DNA of 9,505 bases from an uncultured Selenomonadales bacterium (GTDB lineage Bacteria; Bacillota; Negativicutes; Selenomonadales; Selenomonadaceae): positions 1-9,505 of the forward strand of contig CAMZDU010000022.1 in NCBI GenBank assembly GCA_947305445.1. Reading direction: 5' to 3'. Positions 1 to 6,013 of this stretch are shown here, piece after piece (position 1 is the stretch's first letter; every line of letters begins with the position of its first letter). Below the pieces are notes generated by a model. It was given only the letters and a program-made list of their open reading frames with translations, was not told the origin of the DNA and did no database searches. Position numbers and translations under genes: made by a program.

Positions 1-142
1 TCTGGCAGACATTGCCGACTTCAAAGCTTTTAACGCGGTCTACGAAAAATATTTTGTCAGCAGACCCGCCCGAAGTTGTGTTGCGGTTAAGGATTTGCCG
101 GCGGGTGCGCTGTGTGAAATTGAACTCATCGCGGCCAAATGA
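1..142 (+). CDS. ridA: RidA family enamine/imine deaminase, 3' end only
   Basis: This is the last 46 codons of a gene that begins before the window (reading frame from base 2, stop TGA at 140-142). RidA proteins are small trimeric cytosolic enzymes that hydrolyse reactive 2-aminoacrylate and other enamine/imine intermediates from PLP enzymes. The visible tail has the family's closing signature: a helix of the type FKAFNAVYEKYF, then PARSCVAVKDLP with the conserved Arg that binds the substrate carboxylate, then the CEIELIA strand with the conserved Glu. The stop codon overlaps the start of ecfA1 in an ATGA, so the two genes are probably translationally coupled. The N-terminal two thirds are outside the window, so the exact Rid subfamily cannot be given. 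Confidence 0.88.
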   Translation, partial: LADIADFKAFNAVYEKYFVSRPARSCVAVKDLPAGALCEIELIAAK

Positions 143-954
143 TTCGCGCTGAAAATTTGCGCCACGTCTACAAAAGTTCGGCGGGCGACAGAGTTGCACT
201 CGACGGCGTGAGCTTTTCGATTAATGACGGAGAATTCGTCGCGATAATCGGCACGAACGGTTCCGGCAAGTCGACGCTCGCCAAACATTTTAACGCGCTT
301 TTGCTCCCGACGAGCGGAAAAATTTTTGTTGACGGCCTCGACACTTCCGACGAAAAAAATCTTTGGCACGTGCGCCAAAACGTCGGCATGGTCTTCCAAA
401 ATCCCGACAGCGAAATTGTCGCGGCGATTGTCGATGATGACGTTGCTTTCGGCTTGGAAAATCTCGGCATTGAGCCAAAAAAAATTCGCGAGCGCGTTGA
501 CTTGGCACTCGACGACGTGAACATGAGCGATTACAAAAAATTTGCGCCGAGCAAACTCAGCGGCGGGCAAAAGCAACGAATTGCAATCGCGGGCGTGATT
601 GCTATGCGCACAAAAATTATTGTCTTCGACGAGCCGACAGCCATGCTCGACCCGCAAGGCCGCCGCGAAATTTTGCAAATGGTCAAGCGATTGCACGCGC
701 AAGGCTTGACGATAATTTATATCACACACTTTATGGAGGAGGCCGCGCAGGCTCAACGCGTCCTCGTCATGGAGAGCGGGCGAATCGTCCGCGACGGCAC
801 CCCGCGAGAAGTTTTTACCGACGTGCGCGAAATTACTCGGCTCGGCTTCGACGTGCCCGTTGCCGTGCAAATTGCAAATCGATTGCGTCGACGCGGCTTC
901 AAGCTCCCGAAAAAAATTTTGACGGCGGACGAATTGGCGGAGGCGTTGCAATGA
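139..954 (+). CDS. ecfA1: Energy-coupling factor transporter ATPase EcfA1
   Basis: This is one of the two nucleotide-binding subunits of an ECF vitamin transporter. It pairs with EcfA2 and EcfT at the cytoplasmic membrane and uses ATP to drive uptake by interchangeable S-components such as BioY. The 271-residue length is normal. Seen in the protein: Walker A GTNGSGKS at 38-45, Q-loop Gln87 in MVFQNPD, ABC signature LSGGQ at 140-144, Walker B IIVFDEPT with Asp164 and Glu165, D-loop near Asp171, switch His197, and a C-terminal EcfA extension from about 225. The A1 assignment rests on the GxNGSGKS and FQNPD motifs, compared with GHTGSGKS and QYPEHQLFEE in the next gene. The ATG lies inside the ridA stop region with no clear Shine-Dalgarno, which points to translational coupling. 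A start here gives the usual ABC N-terminus. Confidence 0.93.
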   Translation: MIRAENLRHVYKSSAGDRVALDGVSFSINDGEFVAIIGTNGSGKSTLAKHFNALLLPTSGKIFVDGLDTSDEKNLWHVRQNVGMVFQNPDSEIVAAIVDDDVAFGLENLGIEPKKIRERVDLALDDVNMSDYKKFAPSKLSGGQKQRIAIAGVIAMRTKIIVFDEPTAMLDPQGRREILQMVKRLHAQGLTIIYITHFMEEAAQAQRVLVMESGRIVRDGTPREVFTDVREITRLGFDVPVAVQIANRLRRRGFKLPKKILTADELAEALQ

Positions 955-1772
955 TTTCCGTTAAAGACGTGAGCTACACTTACATGACGGGCACGCCGTT
1001 TGAAAAAGTCGCGCTGAAAAATATTTCGTTCGACGCGGCCGACGGTGAAGTTCTGGCGATTACAGGTCACACCGGCTCCGGCAAGTCGACGTTGATTCAG
1101 CTCGTTGCCGGCTTGATTAAGTTGACAAGCGGCACCGTTGAGATTGACGACCTGCCCGTTGCGGACAAAAAAAATCGTCGGTCTGTCGGAATTGTCTTCC
1201 AGTATCCCGAACATCAGCTGTTCGAGGAGACTGTTGAACGAGACATTGCTTTTGGCCCGCGAAATTTCGGATTGAGTGACGCGGAAATTTCTGCGCGGGT
1301 GGACGAGGCGATGCGGCAAGTCGGTCTTGACGCGGGCTTGAAAAAGTCTTCGCCGTTCGAGTTGTCGGGCGGGCAACGGCGACGCGTGGCGATTGCCGGC
1401 ATACTCGCACTCAAGCCGAAATATTTAATTCTGGACGAGCCGACGGCAGGTCTCGACCCGCTTGCCAAAGAAAATCTTCTGCGCGAAATTTTCGGCGACG
1501 TGAAAAAATCCGGCGTCACGATAATTTTGGTCTCGCACAACATGGACGACGTTGCCCGTTTCGCGAACCGCGTCATCGTGCTGGCACAGGGCGGAATTTT
1601 ATTCGTCGGCACCCCGCGTGAACTTTTTGCCCGCGACGAAATTTTAAGTCGTGCGGGGCTGGAGCCGCCGCCCGTAACGAAACTGTTGCGCACCCTCGGA
1701 ATAACTTCAACCGCGTTGACACCCGACGAGGCCGAAAAAATTATTTTGCGAACGTTCGGCCACGACAAGTAA
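951..1772 (+). CDS. ecfA2: Energy-coupling factor transporter ATPase EcfA2
   Basis: This is the second ATPase of the ECF module and forms the EcfA1-EcfA2 heterodimer that docks on the coupling helices of EcfT. Its 273 residues contain Walker A GHTGSGKS at 39-46, Q-loop Gln84 followed by the EcfA2 hallmark YPEHQLFEET, LSGGQ at 138-142, Walker B with Asp162 and Glu163, and switch His196. The start overlaps the ecfA1 stop (ATGA) and has its own Shine-Dalgarno GGAGG at 939-943, seven bases upstream. In many Firmicutes ecfT follows directly. Here it does not: the next gene is convergent, and ecfT lies about 3.4 kb away on the other strand. The 57 bp after the stop contain no convincing hairpin with a T-tract. 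Confidence 0.93.
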   Translation: MISVKDVSYTYMTGTPFEKVALKNISFDAADGEVLAITGHTGSGKSTLIQLVAGLIKLTSGTVEIDDLPVADKKNRRSVGIVFQYPEHQLFEETVERDIAFGPRNFGLSDAEISARVDEAMRQVGLDAGLKKSSPFELSGGQRRRVAIAGILALKPKYLILDEPTAGLDPLAKENLLREIFGDVKKSGVTIILVSHNMDDVARFANRVIVLAQGGILFVGTPRELFARDEILSRAGLEPPPVTKLLRTLGITSTALTPDEAEKIILRTFGHDK

Positions 1773-1829
1773 TTACGACCGGTAAAAATTTTGTCGCCGT
1801 TTTAGCGTTATTAATATGAAAAATTTTGT

Positions 1830-3467
1830 TCAGCTACGATTTTCCAAATCAACCAATTTGTCCGCGCCGTAACGTTTGCGCAAAGTCGGCTTCTCGATTT
1901 TACCGGTGGCATTGCGCGGCACGTCGGCAAAAATAATTTTCTTCGGGCGTTTGTATCGCGGCAGGTCGAGACAGAAATTGTTAATCTCGTCCTCCGTGCA
2001 TTCGACGCCCGATTTTAATTCGATAATTGCCAAGGAAATTTCACCGAGCCGACGGTCGGGCAGACCGATAACCGCCACGTCCTTAATTTTGTCGAACTTG
2101 TGGAGGAAATCCTCAATTTGCACGGGATAAATATTTTCACCGCCGCTGATGATGACGTCCTTTTTGCGGTCGACGAGGAAATAAAAGCCGTCTTCGTCTT
2201 GCCGAGCCATATCGCCCGTATAAAGCCAGCCGTCGCGCAAAACTTCGGCAGTCGCCTTCGGGTCGTTGTAATAGCAGGTCATAACGCCGGGACCTCTGAC
2301 GCACAGTTCGCCGACGTCGCCGCGAATGACTTTAACGCCAAACTCGTCAACAATCTTGCACTGCCAACGATAGCCGGGCACGCCGATAGCTCCGACTTTT
2401 GAAATATTTTCCAAGCCGAGATGAACACAGCCGGGACCCGTCGACTCGCTTAGGCCGTAATTCGTGTCGTAGTCGTGATTCGGGAAATATTTTTTCCAGC
2501 GACGTATCAAACTCGGCGGCACGGGTTGCGCTCCGATATGCATGAGCCGCCATTGGTCGAGTTTATAATCTTCAAGTCGGAGATCTCCGCGGTCAAGTGC
2601 GTCGACAATATCCTGCGCCCACGGCACCAGGAGCCAGACGATTGTGCATTGCTCCTTCGACACGGCTTCCAAAATTATTTCGGGCTTCGTGCCTTTGAGC
2701 AGAACGGCTTTTGAGCCGGCGACGAGACTGCCCATCCAATGAAATTTTGCGCCCGTGTGATAGAGCGGCGGTATACACAAAAAATTGTCTTTGCGTCCCG
2801 TCAAGTGATGTCGTTGCTCCATTTGCGCGGCTTGAGTAAGTGACTGATGCTTGTGAAGAATCGCCTTTGGAAAACCGGTCGTGCCCGATGAAAAATAAAT
2901 CGCGCCGAAATCGTCTTCGTTAATCTCGCCGACATCGGGCTTGAGGCTGGAGCAGTCGTCAACCATTATGTGATAGCTTTCGGCAAAGCTGGGGCAGTTG
3001 TCGCCGACGTAAATCAGCAGACGGCCTTTGCTCAGGCGTTCGGCATTCGTTTCAATGCGGCCGATAAATTCCGGTCCGAAGATTATCACGTCGACTTCGG
3101 CCAACTCCGCGCAGTAAAGAATTTCGGCAGCGTCATAGCGGAAATTGAAAGGCACGGCAATCGCGCCGGCTTTGAGCACGCCGAAATAAATCGGCAACCA
3201 TTCCAAGCAGTTGTACATAATTATGGCGACCTTGTCGCCGCGACGAACACCGCGCTCGATTAAAAGATTCGCGCAACGATTCGCTTTCTCGTCGAAGACG
3301 CGCCAAGTAATTTCCCGACGATACGGCGCGAACGTGTTCGATTCAATCAAGCTGAATTCTTTCCAGCTCATGCGGCGACCGTCGGCCACGGCGGGATTTA
3401 ATTCCACCAGCGCAACTTCGTCACCGTAAAGTTCGGCGTTGCGCTCCAAATATTCCATGACGGGCAT
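1830..3467 (-). CDS. Acyl-CoA synthetase-type AMP-binding ligase
   Basis: This 545-residue member of the ANL (class I adenylate-forming) superfamily would activate a carboxylic acid as acyl-AMP and transfer it to CoA in the cytosol. Seen: the A3 phosphate loop YFSSGTTGFPKA at 191-202; A5 NYGLSES with Glu341; A7 YTGD with Asp419; the hinge region DRKKDVIISGGENIYP at 433-448; and A10 NATGKIEK with the catalytic Lys523. All core motifs are intact. The substrate cannot be read from sequence: a fatty, aryl or dicarboxylic acid is possible. The ATG at 3467 has AAAGGAG at 3484-3478, ten bases upstream; a second in-frame ATG lies three codons in. It is divergent from bioY, and its promoter region has BirA-like sequence. 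A B. subtilis BirA-regulated operon also pairs a BioY-type gene (yhfU) with an acyl-CoA ligase (yhfT), so a role near biotin precursor or fatty-acid supply is a reasonable but unproven inference. Confidence 0.85.
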   Translation of the reverse strand: MPVMEYLERNAELYGDEVALVELNPAVADGRRMSWKEFSLIESNTFAPYRREITWRVFDEKANRCANLLIERGVRRGDKVAIIMYNCLEWLPIYFGVLKAGAIAVPFNFRYDAAEILYCAELAEVDVIIFGPEFIGRIETNAERLSKGRLLIYVGDNCPSFAESYHIMVDDCSSLKPDVGEINEDDFGAIYFSSGTTGFPKAILHKHQSLTQAAQMEQRHHLTGRKDNFLCIPPLYHTGAKFHWMGSLVAGSKAVLLKGTKPEIILEAVSKEQCTIVWLLVPWAQDIVDALDRGDLRLEDYKLDQWRLMHIGAQPVPPSLIRRWKKYFPNHDYDTNYGLSESTGPGCVHLGLENISKVGAIGVPGYRWQCKIVDEFGVKVIRGDVGELCVRGPGVMTCYYNDPKATAEVLRDGWLYTGDMARQDEDGFYFLVDRKKDVIISGGENIYPVQIEDFLHKFDKIKDVAVIGLPDRRLGEISLAIIELKSGVECTEDEINNFCLDLPRYKRPKKIIFADVPRNATGKIEKPTLRKRYGADKLVDLENRS

Positions 3468-3492
3468 AAAAAATTTTCTCCTTTGCCAAAAA

Positions 3493-3500
3493 ATGTAAAC
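3493..3500 (+). promoter_or_regulatory. Possible BirA half-site at the ligase promoter
   Basis: ATGTAAAC matches seven of eight bases of the BirA half-site TTGTAAAC. It lies just downstream of the predicted -10 box of the minus-strand ligase gene, around its expected transcription start. The partner half is poor (about four of eight bases near 3516-3523), so this may be a degenerate operator or chance. The sequence GTAAACGCGC here is nearly repeated as GTAAACAGCGC at 3631-3641, inside the better operator for bioY. Confidence 0.25.
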
Positions 3501-3506
3501 GCGCCT

Positions 3507-3534
3507 ATTTTACACCGTCACACGAAATTTTAAA
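3507..3534 (-). promoter_or_regulatory. Putative sigma-A-type promoter for the ligase gene
   Basis: Read on the minus strand, TTTAAA (3534-3529) and TAAAAT (3512-3507) are separated by 16 bp. This fits four of six bases of the -35 consensus and five of six of the -10. It would start transcription near 3500 and leave a leader of about 33 bases that contains the Shine-Dalgarno of the ligase gene. The -35 box is weak, so confidence is limited. Confidence 0.4.
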
Positions 3535-3588
3535 AGCTGTTCACGCGAAAATCCATGAAAGCTCGCGCCTCATCACGAACTTAAAATT

Positions 3589-3602
3589 GTTACCGGTTAC
3601 CG
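3589..3602 (+). repeat. Tandem heptamer GTTACCG x2
   Basis: Two perfect head-to-tail copies of GTTACCG lie midway between the two divergent promoters (3589-3595 and 3596-3602). The junction also forms the palindrome ACCGGT. It could be a binding site for a regulator or simple chance; nothing else in the window shows the same pair. Confidence 0.4.
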
Positions 3603-3628
3603 CTTGAAAAATAATTTCGTCGTTCACG

Positions 3629-3660
3629 TCGTAAACAGCGCAGGCAGTTGACGTTGACAA
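3629..3660 (+). promoter_or_regulatory. Putative BirA (biotin repressor) operator at bioY
   Basis: TCGTAAAC (3629-3636) and GTTGACAA (3653-3660) form an imperfect inverted repeat with a 16-bp spacer. Each half differs by one base from the BirA half-sites TTGTAAAC and GTTTACAA (or GTTAACAA), and the spacing is close to that of known BirA operators. The site covers the -35 box of the bioY promoter, where biotinyl-AMP-bound BirA would block RNA polymerase. BirA itself is not in the window. Confidence 0.5.
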
Positions 3661-3676
3661 TCGACCTTTGTATAAT
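3648..3676 (+). promoter_or_regulatory. Sigma-A-type promoter for bioY-bioB
   Basis: TTGACG (3648-3653) and a perfect TATAAT (3671-3676) are separated by the ideal 17 bp. The expected start is near 3683, giving a leader of about 35 bases with AGGAG at 3701-3705. The overlapping TTGACA at 3654-3659 is a better hexamer but would leave only 11 bp to the -10 box, so it is not taken as the -35. Confidence 0.75.
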
Positions 3677-3717
3677 CGCTACGTTGACTAATCGCGACGA
3701 AGGAGTGAACCAACTTA

Positions 3718-4248
3718 ATGCAACAATCAAACGTGCGCGAGCTGACGAAAATGTCGATGTGCGTCGCGATGCTGTGTGTCACGGCTTATATCTCGTTCCC
3801 GTTGCCGTTTACACCCGGCATGGTGACAGCGTTAACCTTCGCGCTGAGCTTGACGGCATATATCTTGACGCCGCGGCAGACGTTCACGGTTATAGCGATT
3901 TATATTTTGTTGGGCGCGGCGGGACTTCCGGTCTTGGGCGGCGGACAAAGTTTAAGTCGATTAATCGGGCCGACCGGCGGATTTTATTTGGCGTGGCTCG
4001 TCGCTTATCCGTTGTTGAGCGCGGCGAAGGGCACTGCGCCAAACTTTCGACGATACGCGCTGACAAACGTTTTAATCGCCGTGCCGATAACTTACGCGGG
4101 CGGACTGGTCTCAATGATTTTAATGCTCGACGTAACTTTTTCACAGGCGGTGACGATGGCGGTGTTGCCGTTCATACCTGGCGACATTCTCAAAGCGGCG
4201 GCGGCCTCATTCGTTGGCGTCAGATTGCAAAAATTTTTCGAGAGGTGA
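3718..4248 (+). CDS. bioY: Biotin transporter S-component BioY
   Basis: BioY is the integral-membrane substrate-binding subunit of ECF biotin transporters. It binds biotin with high affinity and toggles in the membrane when coupled to EcfA1-EcfA2-EcfT. The 176 residues form about six hydrophobic helices. Family signatures are visible: the N-terminal helix followed by SFPLPFTP at 26-33, GPTGGF at 84-89, and PFIPGDILKA at 151-160 with the conserved Asp156 and Lys159. Length is typical. The ATG has AGGAG 12 bases upstream, a little long but acceptable. It leads a two-gene operon with bioB (five bases between stop and chosen start) under a strong promoter with a BirA-like operator. All other subunits needed for transport are encoded within the window, though in other transcription units. 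Confidence 0.93.
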   Translation: MQQSNVRELTKMSMCVAMLCVTAYISFPLPFTPGMVTALTFALSLTAYILTPRQTFTVIAIYILLGAAGLPVLGGGQSLSRLIGPTGGFYLAWLVAYPLLSAAKGTAPNFRRYALTNVLIAVPITYAGGLVSMILMLDVTFSQAVTMAVLPFIPGDILKAAAASFVGVRLQKFFER

Positions 4249-4256
4249 TAATTTTG
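4241..4256 (+). promoter_or_regulatory. Ribosome binding site and TTG start of bioB
   Basis: AGAGG at 4241-4245 is followed after eight bases by TTG (4254). This favours TTG over the ATG at 4260 (14 bases away), the GTG at 4263, or the GTG at 4245 that overlaps the bioY stop. The string GTGATAATTTTG here closely resembles GTGATTAATTTTG at the transglycosylase start, supporting a shared initiation style. Confidence 0.6.
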
Positions 4257-5246
4257 GAGATGGTGTTAAACATTGCGCGGAGGCTCGTCAACGGCGAAAG
4301 ACTTCAGCCGACTGACGACCTCGAAATTTTTTTGACGACGCCTCTTGACGAATTGCAAGCGGGTGCACGGCTGATTAAGGAAAAATTTTTCGGCAACCGC
4401 GTCGACCTTTGCACAATCATCAACGGCAAGAGCGGACGTTGTTCCGAAAATTGCAAGTACTGTGCTCAATCGGCTCGTCATCATACCGGCGTTGACGAGT
4501 ACGATTTTTTGTCGGCCGAAAAAATTTTGCGCGTTGCCTCAGCCGACGAAAGAGCCGGTGCAAATCGTTTTGCAATCGTCACGAGCGGCCGTTCACTCGA
4601 CGGAAAAAATTTTGAGCGGGCGATTGACACCTACAAAATTTTGCGCGACAAGTTGAAAATTGATTTATGTGCTTCGCACGGGATTTTGACTGCCGAACAA
4701 CTTCAGCGGCTCAAGGCGGCGGGCGTGAATCGCTATCATCACAATTTGGAGACTTCGCGCAGATTTTTTCCCGAAATTTGCACGACACACACTTACGACG
4801 ACCGAATCAAGACGATTAAACTTGCGCAGAAAGTCGGCTTGGAAGTTTGTAGCGGCGGGATTGTCGGCATGGGCGAAACGTGGCAAGACCGCTTCGACCT
4901 GGCGTTTGAATTTGCCGCACTGAAGATTGAATCAATTCCCGTCAACGTTTTAATGGCGATTCCTGGCACGGCTCTGGAAAATCTTAAGCCGCTACCCGCC
5001 GAAGAAATTTTGCGCACGATTGCCATCTTCAGATATATCAATCCGACTGCCGACGTGCGACTTGCCGCAGGAAGAAAATTTTTAGCGGACGACGGAGCCT
5101 CTGCGCTTTTACACGGAGCTTCCGCCGCGATAACCGGCAACATGCTCACCACGACGAGCAATAACATTTACAGCGACTTAAAACTTTTGCAATCGCTCGG
5201 CTTACGACCAACGCAAACTCAAGCCGACAACCGCCGCGCCAATTAA
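4254..5246 (+). CDS. bioB: Biotin synthase BioB (radical SAM), probable type II
   Basis: BioB inserts sulfur into dethiobiotin to make biotin, the last step of the pathway, using a radical-SAM [4Fe-4S] cluster and an auxiliary sulfur-donating cluster. From the TTG start the protein has 330 residues, a normal length. The radical-SAM motif is CSENCKYC with Cys63, Cys67 and Cys70. Aligned by eye to E. coli BioB, Cys128 corresponds to Cys139, Cys188 to Cys199 (CSGGIVGMGE) and Arg260 to Arg269 (VRLAAGR). The first auxiliary-cluster ligand, Cys97, is replaced by Ala107 in RFAIVTSG. Extra cysteines sit at 53 and 176. Lack of the Cys97 equivalent fits the type II BioB reported from obligate anaerobes, which uses a 4Fe-5S auxiliary cluster. 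It follows bioY by five bases. No other biotin synthesis gene is nearby. The frame stays open upstream through bioY to 3648, but that stretch is not homologous to BioB. Confidence 0.94.
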   Translation: MEMVLNIARRLVNGERLQPTDDLEIFLTTPLDELQAGARLIKEKFFGNRVDLCTIINGKSGRCSENCKYCAQSARHHTGVDEYDFLSAEKILRVASADERAGANRFAIVTSGRSLDGKNFERAIDTYKILRDKLKIDLCASHGILTAEQLQRLKAAGVNRYHHNLETSRRFFPEICTTHTYDDRIKTIKLAQKVGLEVCSGGIVGMGETWQDRFDLAFEFAALKIESIPVNVLMAIPGTALENLKPLPAEEILRTIAIFRYINPTADVRLAAGRKFLADDGASALLHGASAAITGNMLTTTSNNIYSDLKLLQSLGLRPTQTQADNRRAN

Positions 5247-6005
5247 CACGACAACCGCCGCCGCGCCCGCGTCCAAAGTCGTCAAGTGTAACTCCTTCAT
5301 GTGCGTGCGACCTTCGCCGCCGCGATAACACCGCGCCTCCATTGCCAGCGCAAGTTCGTCAGCACGTCGGAAACTCGACAGGAACAGCGGTACCAAAATC
5401 GGAACCATTGCCCGCAGGCGACTGACGAATCCGCCCGACTCGAAGTCCAGCCCGCGGGATTTTTGCGCCTTGATGATTTTGTCGGTTTCCTCCAACAGCG
5501 TCGGCACGAAACGGATTGCAATCGTCATCATCATTGCCAACTCGTGCGCGGGCACGCCGATTTTTTTCAGCGGCGACAAAAGTTTTTCCGTTGCGTCGGT
5601 GAGCTTGAGCGGCGAGGTCGTGAACGTCAACAAACTCGACAGCAAAATTAACAGCACCAGCCGCAAACTTATCAACGCGCCGTAGAAAATTCCTTCGCGT
5701 GTCACTTTGAAGACGTAAACTTGCGCGAGGACTTCGCCGTCGTGGCTGACGAAATGTATCAGCAACGTAAACAAAATTATCCAGCTGAGCGGCTTGACGG
5801 ATTTTATCACGGTCAGCGGCGGCACGTGCGACAAAAAAATCAGCGCGACCGTCACGAGTGTCAACGCCGAATATGCCGGACAACAGACGGCCGCGAAAAA
5901 TAAAATTATAAGCACGAACAGCAAAATTATTTTCGTGCGCGGGTCAAGCCGATGAAGTATCGACCTGCCGGGGAAAAATTGTCCGAGCGTTATATCCTGT
6001 AACAT
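5202..6005 (-). CDS. ecfT: Energy-coupling factor transmembrane protein EcfT
   Basis: EcfT is the membrane scaffold that links the ATPase pair to the S-component. The 267 residues show hydrophobic segments near 24-60, 70-86, 105-127 and 197-211, plus a C-terminal one at 246-264. The two coupling-helix signatures that contact the ATPases are present: AQKSRG at 180-185 and AMEARCY at 221-227, each with its key Arg (184 and 225). The ATG at 6005 has AGGAG at 6015-6011, five bases upstream, embedded in the stop of the preceding DUF4422 gene. The two are probably co-transcribed, with eight bases between them. Its last 45 bp overlap the end of bioB tail to tail. The position, apart from ecfA1-ecfA2 and behind a glycan gene, is unusual. 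The C-terminal extra helix is within family variation. Confidence 0.92.
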   Translation of the reverse strand: MLQDITLGQFFPGRSILHRLDPRTKIILLFVLIILFFAAVCCPAYSALTLVTVALIFLSHVPPLTVIKSVKPLSWIILFTLLIHFVSHDGEVLAQVYVFKVTREGIFYGALISLRLVLLILLSSLLTFTTSPLKLTDATEKLLSPLKKIGVPAHELAMMMTIAIRFVPTLLEETDKIIKAQKSRGLDFESGGFVSRLRAMVPILVPLFLSSFRRADELALAMEARCYRGGEGRTHMKELHLTTLDAGAAAVVVLIGAAVVGLSLRWS

Positions 6006-6013
6006 TTATTCTC

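Noticed and set aside
40..951. A 303-residue open frame opposite ecfA1
   Set aside because: It is antisense to a full-length ABC ATPase with every motif intact, and its composition is that of a codon-bias shadow without any recognisable domain.
1773..1829. A shared bidirectional terminator between ecfA2 and the ligase gene
   Set aside because: Only a four-base CGAC/GTCG pairing around an AT-rich loop is visible; there is no GC-rich stem followed by a T-tract.
1830..3467. The ligase as BioW (pimeloyl-CoA synthetase)
   Set aside because: BioW is a smaller enzyme of a different fold; this protein is a full-length ANL-superfamily ligase, so only an indirect biotin link can be suggested.
3654..3676. 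TTGACA (3654-3659) as the -35 box of bioY
   Set aside because: Only 11 bp separate it from TATAAT; the TTGACG six bases earlier gives the normal 17-bp spacing.
3468..3717. A riboswitch or small RNA gene before bioY
   Set aside because: The expected leader is only about 35 bases and no long stem or known riboswitch core is visible; promoter and operator signals account for the region.
3648..4253. An upstream extension of the bioB reading frame through the whole bioY gene, which would make a 532-residue protein
   Set aside because: The extra 202 residues are the +2-frame shadow of bioY and resemble no BioB; bioY itself has clear family motifs and its own ribosome site.
5359..5883. A 174-residue open frame in the ecfT region on the same strand
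   Set aside because: Out of frame within ecfT, Arg/Ala-rich, no ribosome site, and ecfT has both coupling motifs in the other frame.
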